This document shows positions 8,101 to 18,142 of a stretch of 64,000 bases of DNA, piece by piece. Source of the stretch: JADFGZ01 sp965222345. GTDB lineage: Bacteria > Acidobacteriota > Terriglobia > 2-12-FULL-54-10. The stretch covers positions 186,001-250,000 of the forward strand of contig CBDCTS010000002.1 of the NCBI GenBank assembly GCA_965222345.1. The letters are read 5' to 3'. How positions within the stretch are numbered: the first letter of the stretch is position 1; each line of letters opens with the position of its first letter. Under the pieces are notes generated by a model that had not been told where the DNA came from, did no database searches, and saw nothing but the letters and a program-made list of their open reading frames with translations. The position numbers and the translations under genes are program-made.

Positions 8101-8886
8101 TTACGGTTTCGATTTCACCTCGGCGGATTCAAAAACTGTCTCGGGGAGATGCGGACGGCGGCGAATAGGAATGTAATACCGGGCCAGGATATGCGCCGGC
8201 ACGCCCAGCAAGAAAAAGGTTTGCAGGAAGAACCAGGCAGCCATCGTGCGGAACAGTCCGTGTTCTTCCCAGCGCCGGGCGGAGACGAGCAGAGAATTTC
8301 GCAGGCAAACTGTTTTGCCGGCCTTCACGAGCCGGCGCGCGAAATCGAAATCCTCCAGTAGCGGCAGCGGCCGGAAGCCTCCCATCGACTGGAACACTTC
8401 GCGGCGCACGAAAATCCCAGAGTCCCCATAAAAGATGCCGAAAGGCCGCCGCCATCGGTTGATGAGCGTAAAGAGGCGGCTGGCCATGCCGGTGCCCTCG
8501 TACACAATGTCGAAGTTGCCTCCCACGGTTTGCGTGTCCTCGGCTGCTGCCTGGAGGGAAGTAATTCCCGTTGCAGGGAAGCTCACATCCGCGTGTAAAA
8601 ACAAAAGCAAATCGCCGAGAGCTTGTTCGGCTCCGGTGTTCATCTGCACCGCTCGGTTCGGCGGACAGGCCAGGGTCCGGCAGTAGCGGGCCGCAATGCC
8701 ACGTGTCAAATCAGAGCTTTGCCCGTCGACGACGATCACTTCAAAGTCGCCCCGAGCGGCAAGGAGAGATTCAAGCGTCTGTGCCAAGGAAGATTCTTCG
8801 TTGAGTGCGGGGATGATAACAGTAATCAATTTCCTATTGCGAAGCCTTGTTGCAAGCGTTCCAGCCCGTATGAATTTTGCCGTCAT
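8101..8886 (-). CDS. Family 2 glycosyltransferase (TIGR04283-like)
   Basis: This 261-residue GT-A fold glycosyltransferase shows the entry motif ITVIIPALNEE, the nucleotide-binding VIVVDGQSSD, and LFLHADVSFP as the DxD-like metal site. A LEDFDFARRL segment near residue 180 and a hydrophobic C-terminal region (FFLQTFFLLGVPAHIL) suggest membrane association. The pattern matches the TIGR04283 group, which transfers sugars in various pathways including one linked to arsenosugars; the acceptor cannot be told here. It lies about 170 bases downstream of accA on the same strand and may be cotranscribed or independent. Confidence 0.8.
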   Translation of the reverse strand: MTAKFIRAGTLATRLRNRKLITVIIPALNEESSLAQTLESLLAARGDFEVIVVDGQSSDLTRGIAARYCRTLACPPNRAVQMNTGAEQALGDLLLFLHADVSFPATGITSLQAAAEDTQTVGGNFDIVYEGTGMASRLFTLINRWRRPFGIFYGDSGIFVRREVFQSMGGFRPLPLLEDFDFARRLVKAGKTVCLRNSLLVSARRWEEHGLFRTMAAWFFLQTFFLLGVPAHILARYYIPIRRRPHLPETVFESAEVKSKP

Positions 8887-9056
8887 ACTCTTTCATTGGA
8901 TGATTCAGGAGATATTCCGTTGCACATTGATTTTGGCCACGCAAGCGCGGGTGAGGGGGAAGCCGCCGTGCCCGCTGCTTTTGGCAGGCCGGAATGGTTG
9001 GCTTCCTGGACTCGTGCATGCAGTGCGGACAGGGTTGAGGTAACGGAGAAGTGCCG

Positions 9057-10037
9057 TCATGTTGCGGCCGCATCTTGAAAGAACTGGCCAAGGTGCCGGA
9101 ATTTCTGATAACGCTTTTCGAGCAGCTCCGGGATCGGCAATCGCTGGATTTCTTGCAGTGTCTGCACAAGCAATGGGTCCAGAATTTGCGCCATCTTTTC
9201 CGGGTTGGTTTGTGCTCCTCCGGGCGGCTCCGGAACAATTTGGTCCACGATGCCGAGGGTGTCCAGGTCCTGTGCCGTGATTTTCAAGGCGGTTGCCGCC
9301 TGCTTTGCTTTTTTCCCGTCCCGCCAAGTGATCGATGCGCAGCCTTCCGGCGAAATTACGCTATAGACGGAGTTCTCCAGCATCAGGATTCGGTCTCCTA
9401 CCGCAATAGCCAGCGCTCCTCCGCTGCCCCCTTCCCCTGTGATGGTGACAATAATAGGGACTGGGAGGCGGGCCATCTCGAGGAGATTTCTGGCGATGGC
9501 TTCGGCTTGGCCGCGTTCTTCGGAGCCAATACCTGGATATGCCCCCGGCGTGTCCACAAAGCTGAAGATGGGCCGGTTGAACTTGGCTGCCAGTCGCATC
9601 AATCGCAGCGCTTTGCGATAGCCCTCCGGCTTCGGCATTCCAAAGTTCCGGCGGAGTTTCTGCGTGGTGTCGCGTCCCTTCTGGTGGCCGACCACCAGGA
9701 CGGGTTGCCCGTGAAACCGCGCCAGGCCGGCAACTAGGGCTGGATCGTCTCCAAAAGTCCTGTCGCCGTGGAGCTCCGAAAAATCCTGAAAGAGGTGCTT
9801 TGCGTATTCCAGAGTGTAGGGTCTCTGTGGATGACGCGCCATCTGCACGCGGTCCCACGCAGAAGGATTGGCAGCCAGATCGGCTTTGATCTGATGCAGT
9901 TGTCCGGTGAGCTGCTCGATTCGATTCGCGGTATCGACGTCAGGCGAAGCTTCTCCGCCGGGTGATTTCTTTGCCAGCGTCTCGATTTCCCGCTCGATGC
10001 TCTCCAACTCCAGTCTGGCTTTTTCCGGATCGATCAT
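9057..10037 (-). CDS. accA: Acetyl-CoA carboxylase carboxyltransferase subunit alpha
   Basis: The 326-residue length is normal for AccA. Seen: an N-terminal helix pair (ELESIEREIETLAKK...), the crotonase-like core with HQKGRDTT, FGMPKPEGYRKALR, FVDTPGAYPGIGSEERGQ and GEGGSGGALAI (oxyanion hole glycines), and the usual ending region NPEKM...LEKRYQKFR. With AccD it forms the carboxyltransferase that moves the carboxyl group from biotin to acetyl-CoA in fatty acid synthesis. accD is not in the window. The gene is 41 bases downstream of dnaE on the same strand, a pairing known in many bacteria, so an operon is likely. Confidence 0.97.
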   Translation of the reverse strand: MIDPEKARLELESIEREIETLAKKSPGGEASPDVDTANRIEQLTGQLHQIKADLAANPSAWDRVQMARHPQRPYTLEYAKHLFQDFSELHGDRTFGDDPALVAGLARFHGQPVLVVGHQKGRDTTQKLRRNFGMPKPEGYRKALRLMRLAAKFNRPIFSFVDTPGAYPGIGSEERGQAEAIARNLLEMARLPVPIIVTITGEGGSGGALAIAVGDRILMLENSVYSVISPEGCASITWRDGKKAKQAATALKITAQDLDTLGIVDQIVPEPPGGAQTNPEKMAQILDPLLVQTLQEIQRLPIPELLEKRYQKFRHLGQFFQDAAAT

Positions 10038-10078
10038 GGTTTTTTTCTCAGCGATGGTTCCGATGCTGCGCCGGAGCG

Positions 10079-13000
10079 TCAGAGGAGGCGTACGGAATGC
10101 TTTCCGCAGATTTTCTCCACTGTGGCTACGAATTCGGCATCGGGTTGCACCCGCAGGTCCGGCTCCAGCAGAGCCTGAAACTCCCGTTCGCGCTCCAGCT
10201 CGAGGCGCACGGAGGCTTCACCGGGCTTTTCTTGAAAGAGGTCGAATAGCTGCCGGGCAGCGCCTCCGTTTTCTCCTTGCAGCCGCACGCGAATGATCAC
10301 GGTGGACAGAGGCGGCGCTTCGGCGTCGAGCGGCGTCATCTCCGCGACCACGATCCGGACGGGAGCGTTTTCTTCCATCTGCAGACGGCCTTTGACCATG
10401 ACAATCGCATCCTTCTGCAATCGTTCATTCAGGCGGCGGTAGGCTTCCGGGAAGACCAGCAACTCCGCTTTGCCTGTCAGATCTTCCAGCGATACGGTTG
10501 CCCACAGGGCCCCTTTCTTGCTCCGCGCAATTTTCACGGCGGTGATAATACCGGCTACTGTCACTTCCTCTTGCGGAGAACAATCCGGCAGAGAAGCGGT
10601 TTCGGTGGCGCCGAGACTTCGCATCTGTGCTTCATGCTTCTGCAAAGGATGGCCGGTCATGTACAAACCCAGCACTTCCTTTTCCCCGGCAAGGATCTGT
10701 GACTCAGGCCACTCCGCTACATCCGGCAGCAGCGCCTCGTCCGTGGCAGGTTTCCAGGAGCTTCCAAACAGATCATGCTGCCCCGATTCGCGAGCCCGTT
10801 GCAGCTTTAGGGCGGCTTCCGTGGCCCGGTCTACTACGGCAAACAACTGGGAGCGCCGGGCCTGCAGGCAGTCCATCGCCCCAGCTTTGATCAAACTCTC
10901 CAGCACGCGCTTGTTCAGCAAACGCAGGTCAACCTTCTCGCAGAAATCGTAGATCGACTCGAATTTCCCATCGCTTTTGCGGGCAGCCAAAATGGAGTCG
11001 ATCGCGCCGTGGCCCACGTTTTTGATGGCTCCCAGCCCAAAGCGAATCGAATCGCCTGCGGGCGTGAAGTTCCAGGAGCTGGTCTGGATGTCGGGAGGCA
11101 GCAGCGGAATGCCGAGTTCCCGGCATTCGTTGATATACAGAACCAGCTTATCCGTATTGCCGGTTTCACTGGTTAGCACCGCAGCCATGAATTCCACCGG
11201 ATAATGTGTCTTCAGGTAGGCGGTGACATAAGCCAGGAAAGCATAGGCTGCCGAGTGGGACTTGTTGAACCCGTAGCCAGCGAATTGTTCCATCAAATCG
11301 AAAATACGAACCACTTTCTTTTTCGGAAAGCCGTTGTCCATTGCCCCTTTTACAAAGCGTTCGCGCTGGGCCACCATTTCTTTGTGCTTCTTTTTGCCCA
11401 TCGCGCGGCGCAGCAAATCGGCCTGTCCCAGGCTGAATCCTCCCAGCCGGTTGGCGATTTGCATGACCTGTTCCTGATAAACGATGACGCCATAGGTTTC
11501 TTCCAGAATCTCCTTCAGCTCCGGCAGATCGTAGGTGATGGGTTTTTTTCCATGTTTCCGCTGCATGAAATCGTCGATCATTCCTCCCTGCAGAGGACCT
11601 GGCCGGTAGAGTGCATTTAGCGCCGTCAGGTCGTCGAGGCGGGAAGGGCGATAGCGGCGGAGAATATCCCGCATCCCGCTGGACTCAAACTGGAAGATAC
11701 CGCTCGTCAGGCCTTTGGCAAACAGCTCGTAGGTGGCTGAATCATCGAGGGGCAACAAGTCCATGTCAATCTTTTCCCCTCGCGTCGATTCGATTAGCTG
11801 AAGCGTGTCATCGACCACTGTCAGGGTTGTCAGTCCCAGAAAATCCATTTTGAGCAAACCAATGGCCTCCAGGCCGTTCATGTCGTATTCGGTGACGACT
11901 TCTTGCTTGTTGCTTCGATAGAGGGGAATCATCTCCGTGAGAGGCTGGGGAGAAATGACCACTCCTGCGGCGTGGGTGGAGGCATGGCGAACCATTCCTT
12001 CCAGCCGCTGGGCGATCTCCAGGAGTTCCTTCACGCGGGGGTCTTGTTCGGTCAGGTCGGCCAGGGCAGGGGATTGCCGCAAGGCCTGTTCGAGCTTTAT
12101 ATTCAGGACGTTCGGCACCAGCTTTGCGATCCGGTCTGCTTCCCCGTAAGAAAACTCCATGGCGCGCGCGGCGTCCTTGATGGCTGCCTTGGCGGCCATC
12201 GTCCCGAAGGTGATGATCTGGGCTACATTTTTCTGCCCGTATTTCTGCGTCACGTAATCGATGACCTCGCTACGGCGGTTCATGCAGAAATCAATATCGA
12301 TATCGGGAAGGGAAATTCGTTCCGGGTTGAGGAAGCGTTCAAACAGCAGGTTATGCTGTAGTGGATCCATGCCGGTAATTCCGAGCGAATACGAAACCAG
12401 GCTGCCTGCCGCCGAGCCTCGTCCCGGACCCACTGGAATATTTTGCTGTTTGGCGAAACGAACAAAGTCCCAAACAATTAAAAAGTAGCCGGGAAACTGC
12501 ATTTGCTGGATCATCCGAATTTCTCGGTCCAGGCGTTCCTCGTAGTCGCGCAGGCTCCGTCGCAAGGTTCCACGGTGCCTCTTTTCCTCCAGCATTGGCC
12601 GCCGGGCTTCGAAGCCCTCGCGGGCAACCTTTTCGAAATAACTGTCCAGCGTCTCCCCCTGGGGAACCTCAAAGTGGGGAAAGGGATGTTCCACTTTTTC
12701 CAGTTGCATGTCGCACCGTGCGGCAATTTCCGCCGTCCGTCCCACGGCGTCCGGCAACTCGCCGAAAACTTGCATCATCTCGTCGTAGGACTTCATGTAG
12801 AACTGGTTGGTGGCAAACTTCATTCGCTTGGTGTCGCTGAGCGTCCGGCCCGTTTGGATGCACAGCAGCACGTCATGGGCTCGAGAGTCCTCCTGGCTGA
12901 GGTAGTGGCAGTCGTTGGTTGCCACCAGGGGGATCTCCGTCTGTTGAGACAGTTCCACCAAGCGCGGGTTGATCTGCTTCTCCGCATCCAGACCCTGATC

Positions 13001-13528
13001 TTGGATTTCCAGGAAAAAATTCTCTTTTCCGAAAATGTCCTGGAACTGATACGCTACGCGGCGGGCCTCGTCCATCTTCTCTGCCAGCAGCGCCTCGGCT
13101 ACTTCGCCCCGCAAACAGGCCGAAAGAGCAATCAAGCCCTCTGAATGGCTGGCCAGCAGGTCTTTGTCGATGCGCGGCTTGTAGTAGAACCCTTCCAGAT
13201 ATCCGGCGGAGACCAGTTTGACAAGGTTTCGGTAACCCTGCTGATTCGCGCAAAGCAGAACGAGGTGGTTATAACGGTCTGTTTCACTGCGGCTGAACCG
13301 GCCCTGCTGGGAAACATAGACTTCGCACCCCACAATCGGTTTCAATCCGCTCGCCGTAGCGGCTTTGTAAAAGGACACCGCTGCAAAAAGGTTGCCGTGA
13401 TCGGTTACGGCCACAGCCGGCATATTCTGTTGGAGGGCGCGCTCGACCAAGCCGGATATCTTGCAGGCGCCGTCCAGCAGGCTGTAGTCGGTGTGCAGGT
13501 GCAAATGCACGAACTCTTTCGGCGTCAT
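10079..13528 (-). CDS. dnaE: DNA polymerase III subunit alpha
   Basis: This 1149-residue replicative polymerase has an N-terminal PHP domain (HLHLHTDYSLLDG, residues 9-21), a C-family polymerase core with catalytic Asp residues in PDIDIDF (residues 408-414), a fingers region (GPGRGSAAGSLVSY), and a helix-hairpin-helix region (DLRLLNKRVLESLIKAGAMD). QHDLFG at residue 917 resembles a sliding-clamp-binding motif. An OB-fold follows (VTVAGIITAVK...). The length and motifs match DnaE1. It precedes accA on the minus strand with a 41-base gap. No anomalies seen. Confidence 0.98.
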   Translation of the reverse strand: MTPKEFVHLHLHTDYSLLDGACKISGLVERALQQNMPAVAVTDHGNLFAAVSFYKAATASGLKPIVGCEVYVSQQGRFSRSETDRYNHLVLLCANQQGYRNLVKLVSAGYLEGFYYKPRIDKDLLASHSEGLIALSACLRGEVAEALLAEKMDEARRVAYQFQDIFGKENFFLEIQDQGLDAEKQINPRLVELSQQTEIPLVATNDCHYLSQEDSRAHDVLLCIQTGRTLSDTKRMKFATNQFYMKSYDEMMQVFGELPDAVGRTAEIAARCDMQLEKVEHPFPHFEVPQGETLDSYFEKVAREGFEARRPMLEEKRHRGTLRRSLRDYEERLDREIRMIQQMQFPGYFLIVWDFVRFAKQQNIPVGPGRGSAAGSLVSYSLGITGMDPLQHNLLFERFLNPERISLPDIDIDFCMNRRSEVIDYVTQKYGQKNVAQIITFGTMAAKAAIKDAARAMEFSYGEADRIAKLVPNVLNIKLEQALRQSPALADLTEQDPRVKELLEIAQRLEGMVRHASTHAAGVVISPQPLTEMIPLYRSNKQEVVTEYDMNGLEAIGLLKMDFLGLTTLTVVDDTLQLIESTRGEKIDMDLLPLDDSATYELFAKGLTSGIFQFESSGMRDILRRYRPSRLDDLTALNALYRPGPLQGGMIDDFMQRKHGKKPITYDLPELKEILEETYGVIVYQEQVMQIANRLGGFSLGQADLLRRAMGKKKHKEMVAQRERFVKGAMDNGFPKKKVVRIFDLMEQFAGYGFNKSHSAAYAFLAYVTAYLKTHYPVEFMAAVLTSETGNTDKLVLYINECRELGIPLLPPDIQTSSWNFTPAGDSIRFGLGAIKNVGHGAIDSILAARKSDGKFESIYDFCEKVDLRLLNKRVLESLIKAGAMDCLQARRSQLFAVVDRATEAALKLQRARESGQHDLFGSSWKPATDEALLPDVAEWPESQILAGEKEVLGLYMTGHPLQKHEAQMRSLGATETASLPDCSPQEEVTVAGIITAVKIARSKKGALWATVSLEDLTGKAELLVFPEAYRRLNERLQKDAIVMVKGRLQMEENAPVRIVVAEMTPLDAEAPPLSTVIIRVRLQGENGGAARQLFDLFQEKPGEASVRLELEREREFQALLEPDLRVQPDAEFVATVEKICGKHSVRLL

Positions 13529-13704
13529 GGGAGGATGATAGCAGAAAGATTTTGCAGGAGCAAAGCGGGCTCTTCCGTACCGCGGTTCTTAAGCGGTTCG
13601 CAGCGTGGAGCTTTGCAGCAGGCTCCGGCAGCCGAGCCGGATGGACTTGGGTGGTTTCGGATTAGTATGGTTTTTCGGTTCCTGCGGTTGATCGAAACTA
13701 CAGA

Positions 13705-15309
13705 TCACGCCTTGGGGCCGCTGGTACAGACTTCCGGCGACACGCTCGGAGCGAATTCCTCGAAGTTCTTCTCGAACCGCTTGGCCAAATCCTTCGCCTT
13801 GGAGTCATAGTCGGCGGAGTTCTTCCAAGTAGTTCGGGGCCAGAGAATTCCTGCCGGGATTCCATCGCAAGTTTGAGGAATTTGAAGACCAAAGATGGGG
13901 TCTTTTTGGGTAGGCGCCGAAGCAAGCTGGCCGTTCAGTATGGCGCGGACCATCGTCCGGGTGTGTGCGATCCGGATGCGCTTGCCGACTCCGAAAGGTC
14001 CTCCGCTCCATCCTGTATTCACCAGCCAGCAGTGGGTTTTGTGATCTGCAAGCTTCTCACGGAGTAGATTGGCATAGACCGACGGGTGACGGGTCATGAA
14101 GGGCGCGCCGAAACAGGTGCTGAAGGTAGCCTGCGGTTCGTTGCCCATGCCCCGTTCCGTGCCCGCCACCTTCGCGGTATAACCGGAGAGGAAATGGTAC
14201 ATGGCCTGCTCGGGCGTCAACCTGCTCACCGGCGGCATAACTCCAAAGGCATCGGCGGTCAGCATGATCAGGTTCCGGGGATGTCCTCCCATGCCGGAAG
14301 GCTCGCAGTTCTTGATCTGATTGATGGGGTAGCAGCCGCGGGTATTTTCCGTGAGCGAGTCATCATCCAGGTTCAGACGCCGGGTCACCGGGTCCATCAC
14401 GACGTTTTCCAGCACGGTGCCGAACTGGCGCGTGGTTTGGTAGATTTCCGGCTCCGCCTCGGGTGAGAGACGAATCACTTTGGCGTAGCATCCGCCTTCG
14501 AAATTGAAAACGCCATGGTCGCTCCAGCCATGTTCGTCGTCTCCGATCAGTTTGCGGCTGGCGTCTGTGGAGAGCGTGGTCTTGCCTGTGCCGGAGAGAC
14601 CAAAGAAAAGCGCAACATCTCCTTCATCGCCGATGTTAGCCGAACAGTGCATGGAAAAGATGTGTTCGAGCGGCAGGCAATAGTTCATGATCGTAAAAAC
14701 GGACTTCTTGATTTCGCCTGCATACTGGGTGCCGCCGATGAGCACCAGCTTCCGTCCAAAGTGAACCAGAATGAATGCTTCCGACCTTGTGCCGTCCACC
14801 GCGGGTGTGGCTTGGAAGTGCGGAGCGGCAATGATAGTGTACTCTGGAACATGCTCCCGGACCTTGGACCAGTCCGGACGAATGAACATATTGCGGGCAA
14901 ACAGGCTGTGCCAGGCGTACTCGCTGATCACCCGGATGGGCTTCCGGTAGCTGGGATCCGCCCCGGCGAAACAATCTTGTACAAACAGGTCCTTGCCCTG
15001 CAAAAAGGCCAGAACGCGCAGGTACAGGCGGTCAAACCGTTCCTGTTCGAAGGGCCGGTTGACGGCGCCCCACCAGATTTGGCTCTGGCTGCCGGGTTCC
15101 TGCACGATAAACTTGTCGTTGGGCGAGCGTCCGGTGTAGTGTCCCGTGCTGACGACCAGTGGTCCGCGGTGTGCGACCGTCCCCTCGTTGCGCTGGAGGG
15201 CCTGTTCGTACAGCGCCCCGGCAGGAAGATTCCAGTAAACCCTATTCGCGTTTGCTATGCCTTGTTCTTCAATTCCGTGAGTACTGGGATTCCATCCCTG
15301 CTGGTGCAT
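13705..15309 (-). CDS. pckA: Phosphoenolpyruvate carboxykinase (ATP)
   Basis: This 534-residue enzyme converts oxaloacetate and ATP to PEP, CO2 and ADP at the start of gluconeogenesis. The ATG at 15309 (MHQQGWNPST) is chosen because AGGAG lies 8 bases upstream and the length then fits the family; the frame is also open for 37 codons upstream. Motifs seen: GHYTGRSPNDKF, the P-loop GLSGTGKTTLS (from residue 237), LIGDDEHGW, FEGGCYAK and RIAHTRTMVRAIL. These define the ATP-dependent class, not the GTP class. It stands alone, between dnaE and a divergent TPR gene. Confidence 0.97.
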   Translation of the reverse strand: MHQQGWNPSTHGIEEQGIANANRVYWNLPAGALYEQALQRNEGTVAHRGPLVVSTGHYTGRSPNDKFIVQEPGSQSQIWWGAVNRPFEQERFDRLYLRVLAFLQGKDLFVQDCFAGADPSYRKPIRVISEYAWHSLFARNMFIRPDWSKVREHVPEYTIIAAPHFQATPAVDGTRSEAFILVHFGRKLVLIGGTQYAGEIKKSVFTIMNYCLPLEHIFSMHCSANIGDEGDVALFFGLSGTGKTTLSTDASRKLIGDDEHGWSDHGVFNFEGGCYAKVIRLSPEAEPEIYQTTRQFGTVLENVVMDPVTRRLNLDDDSLTENTRGCYPINQIKNCEPSGMGGHPRNLIMLTADAFGVMPPVSRLTPEQAMYHFLSGYTAKVAGTERGMGNEPQATFSTCFGAPFMTRHPSVYANLLREKLADHKTHCWLVNTGWSGGPFGVGKRIRIAHTRTMVRAILNGQLASAPTQKDPIFGLQIPQTCDGIPAGILWPRTTWKNSADYDSKAKDLAKRFEKNFEEFAPSVSPEVCTSGPKA

Positions 15310-15554
15310 TCGTTGACTCCTGGGGGGGGTAACAATCCTTACCGCATCGTAAGCGACTAGAGAGGCTGGCAGCTTTAATTTGGAACCTTCCATTATATGA
15401 GGGTGTTGACAAATTTGCAAGTTACGGTTGCAGGTGTGGGTTGCTGGCGTTAAACTTTAAGGAAGATATCCGAGACCATCTCCTCACCGGGGAGATGTTG
15501 GAGAACGAGGAGAATCTTTGTTGAGGGAAATTCCTTAAGGAGGAAGTGAGAACC

Positions 15555-16637
15555 ATGATGCAACTTGCCTCCGGTTGGATTGGCCGTCTCCCTCCTGGAG
15601 CGGTCCGGCTACGCCCAGCGTGTTCGTGGGGATTGGTTATTGCGCTGTTCTTGCTGGTTCTTCCAGCCCTGGCTGCTGTGGATACCAAGCGGCTGCTGGA
15701 ATTTCGAGGTCAAATTACTCTGCCGGAGGGAATCTTGACCCGAAGGTCCAGGATGTCGGTTGTCTTGGTCGGCGTGGAAGCTGCCTTTGTTAAGCAGACC
15801 TGGGCAGATTCGCGAGGCCGCTTCAAGTTTAGCAAGCTTCAGCCCGGCACCTACAACGTCTCTTTCTTCGTCCCCGGTCACGGGGAGGTTCGCCAGACCG
15901 TTGCGGTCACAGAAAGTTTTTCCGATCCGAAGGGAAGGGTGGAAAGGGAATTTGCATACGATGAGGAGGCTCTTGAGGCAAGGGCTGTTCCTGTTCCTCT
16001 GGACTTGGTCTCCGTGCGCGAGTTGAGCATCTCCCGAAAGGCCCGCGGTGAATACAGTAAGGCAAGAAAGCGGCTGGAGCGGCGGGATACCGAAGGCGCG
16101 ATCGAGCATCTGGAGAAAGCAGTTGCGCTGGCTCCGCAGTTCTCCGAGGCGCTCAACAACCTGGGAACGATTTACTTTCAAAAAAAGGAATTCTCCAGAG
16201 CGGAGCTTTATTTTCGCGAGGCGCTGGACCAGGAACCGGAGGCCTATCAGCCGATGGTCAACCTGGGAGGAACCTTGCTGGCTCAGGAACGTCCCCGGGA
16301 GGCTCTGGAGTTCAACCGGCATGTGCAGAACGAGCGTCCTCGCGACGCTTTGGCCAATGCGCAACTCGGACTCAACTATTTCTTGCTGGGCGACTATGAC
16401 CGTGCTTTAACCTACCTGGAATTGGCGAAGGAGCTGGACCCGGGTCACTTCTCCAATCCGCAGGTTTCCCTGGCGGAAATCCACCTGCGGCGCTCCGAAT
16501 TGGAGGCAGCCCGCAGGGAATTGGAAGAGTTCCTGGAATACCATCCAGACGGTCCCCAAGCGAAAAGCGCCCGGCGCACAATCCAGAAGATTGAACGGAC
16601 TCAACGGAACACCTCGGAAAAGAAGTCTTCCTTATAA
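15555..16637 (+). CDS. Secreted TPR protein with a carboxypeptidase-regulatory-like domain
   Basis: This is a 360-residue exported protein. AAGGAGG at 15537-15543 supports the ATG at 15555. A signal peptide (hydrophobic LVIALFLLVLPALAA) is followed by a beta-sandwich domain with the pattern FRGQITLP...G.F.F..L.PGTYNVSF, typical of carboxypeptidase-regulatory-like domains. About five TPR units follow from residue 165 (AIEHLEKAVALAPQFSEALNNLGTIYFQKKEFSRAELYFREAL...). It probably scaffolds protein contacts in the periplasm. This domain pairing is common in acidobacteria (general knowledge). The exact partner is unknown. Confidence 0.85.
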   Translation: MMQLASGWIGRLPPGAVRLRPACSWGLVIALFLLVLPALAAVDTKRLLEFRGQITLPEGILTRRSRMSVVLVGVEAAFVKQTWADSRGRFKFSKLQPGTYNVSFFVPGHGEVRQTVAVTESFSDPKGRVEREFAYDEEALEARAVPVPLDLVSVRELSISRKARGEYSKARKRLERRDTEGAIEHLEKAVALAPQFSEALNNLGTIYFQKKEFSRAELYFREALDQEPEAYQPMVNLGGTLLAQERPREALEFNRHVQNERPRDALANAQLGLNYFLLGDYDRALTYLELAKELDPGHFSNPQVSLAEIHLRRSELEAARRELEEFLEYHPDGPQAKSARRTIQKIERTQRNTSEKKSSL

Positions 16638-16700
16638 GAGATAGCCAGCGACAAAGAAACAAGAGAAATCTTCGCTCTCCAGAGCCAAAGCCAGTTGCCG

Positions 16701-18068
16701 ATGAGTGCTTTTGTCGAGAGGTTATTCCCCAGTCCGCCCGGAGGCCGGAGGATCGGCCGGGAAGTGACGGGAGGGATCACCACCTTTGCGGCCCTCTCCT
16801 ATATTGTTTTTGTCCAGCCCGGCCTGCTCTCTCAATTGGGAATGGATTTTCAGGCTGTCTTGGTGGCAACCTGCCTGGCCGCGGCGTTTTCTACTTTCCT
16901 GCTGGGCCTGCTGGCAAATTCCCCGGTGGCGCTGGCTCCGGGGATGGGCGAAAACTTCTTCTTCGTGTACGCTCTTTGCGCCCTTCCGCCCATCGGCTTC
17001 GGGCTGAGCTGGCAGCAGGCCTTAACAGCCACGTTGCTGGCAGGGCTGTTGTTCATGGCGCTTTCCCTGTCGGGATTTCTTGGACTCCTGGTAAATGTCA
17101 TTCCGGACTCTCTCAAGAATGGAATCGCAGCCGGGATCGGTCTGTTCATTGCCTTGATCGGCTTCGAATACGGGAATCTGGTCCGGCTGCATCCGGTCAC
17201 CATCCTGCAATTGGGGGACCTGCGCCATCCCGTCACGTTACTGGCCCTGGCCGGGCTCGGTCTGACAATCGCCCTTCTGGTTTGCCGCGTGCCTGGAGCC
17301 ATTTTGCTGGGCATCCTCGGTGCCACCTGCCTGGCATTGTTACTGGGGATGGTGGAGTACCGAGGCATCTTTTCCGCAGACCTGGACATCTCCGGCACGT
17401 TTCTTCAGTTGGATTTTTCAGGTCTTTTCAGCGTTTCTCCTTCCACATTAGCTGCGGCTATCTTCGTGCTGTTTTTGCTGGATTTGTTTGACAGCGTGGG
17501 AACCGTAGTCGGCGTAGGCAAACAAGCCGGACTGGTGAAGAATGGCAAATTCCCGCAGGCTGGCCGGGCGCTTTTTTCCAGCGCAACCGGTACTGCCGTG
17601 GGAGCATGCCTGGGAACCTCCACGGTGGTTTGCTACATCGAGTCTGCGGCCGGAGTTTCCGAAGGCGCCCGGACGGGGTTGGCCAACATGGTGACGGGCG
17701 CCCTGCTGCTTGCGGCGATGTTTTTCAGCCCCCTGGCGTTCCTCGTGGGGGGCGGTATCGAGATTGGACGGGACGCCGCCGATAATCCTATATTGCGCTA
17801 TCCCATCCTGGCGCCGGCTCTGATTGTCGTGGGTTTGATGATGATGAAGATCGTGCGGCATCTTCCCTGGGACGATCCCACCGAATATATCCCGGCCTTT
17901 CTCACCACCGTTACCATTTGTTTTGCCTTCTCGATCTCCGCCGGAATTGCGGCAGGATTTATCAGCTATGCTTTCGCTAAAACGGTCACCCGGCGTTGGA
18001 ACGAGTGCCACTGGCTGATTTATTTTTTCGCAGTTTTGTTTGCCTTGCAATTCCTGCTCATCGGCTAG
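16701..18068 (+). CDS. NCS2-family purine permease (AzgA-like)
   Basis: This 455-residue polytopic membrane protein has about 12-14 hydrophobic helices. Diagnostic segments are REVTGGITTFAALSYIVFVQP at the start, SPVALAPGMGENFFF (TM3 motif), FLLDLFDSVGTVVGVG and GACLGTSTVVCYIESAAGVSEGARTGL, all characteristic of the AzgA branch of NCS2 nucleobase transporters (adenine, guanine, hypoxanthine:proton symport). The ATG at 16701 is preferred over a TTG two codons earlier; neither has a strong ribosome site. No purine catabolic genes are adjacent, so the substrate is inferred from family only. Confidence 0.88.
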   Translation: MSAFVERLFPSPPGGRRIGREVTGGITTFAALSYIVFVQPGLLSQLGMDFQAVLVATCLAAAFSTFLLGLLANSPVALAPGMGENFFFVYALCALPPIGFGLSWQQALTATLLAGLLFMALSLSGFLGLLVNVIPDSLKNGIAAGIGLFIALIGFEYGNLVRLHPVTILQLGDLRHPVTLLALAGLGLTIALLVCRVPGAILLGILGATCLALLLGMVEYRGIFSADLDISGTFLQLDFSGLFSVSPSTLAAAIFVLFLLDLFDSVGTVVGVGKQAGLVKNGKFPQAGRALFSSATGTAVGACLGTSTVVCYIESAAGVSEGARTGLANMVTGALLLAAMFFSPLAFLVGGGIEIGRDAADNPILRYPILAPALIVVGLMMMKIVRHLPWDDPTEYIPAFLTTVTICFAFSISAGIAAGFISYAFAKTVTRRWNECHWLIYFFAVLFALQFLLIG

Positions 18069-18142
18069 ACGGTTTCCGCGGTAGAGCGATTTGTGGGTGA
18101 ATTCATCCACGCCGCGACAGGAATGGAGCGGTCAACACGCCC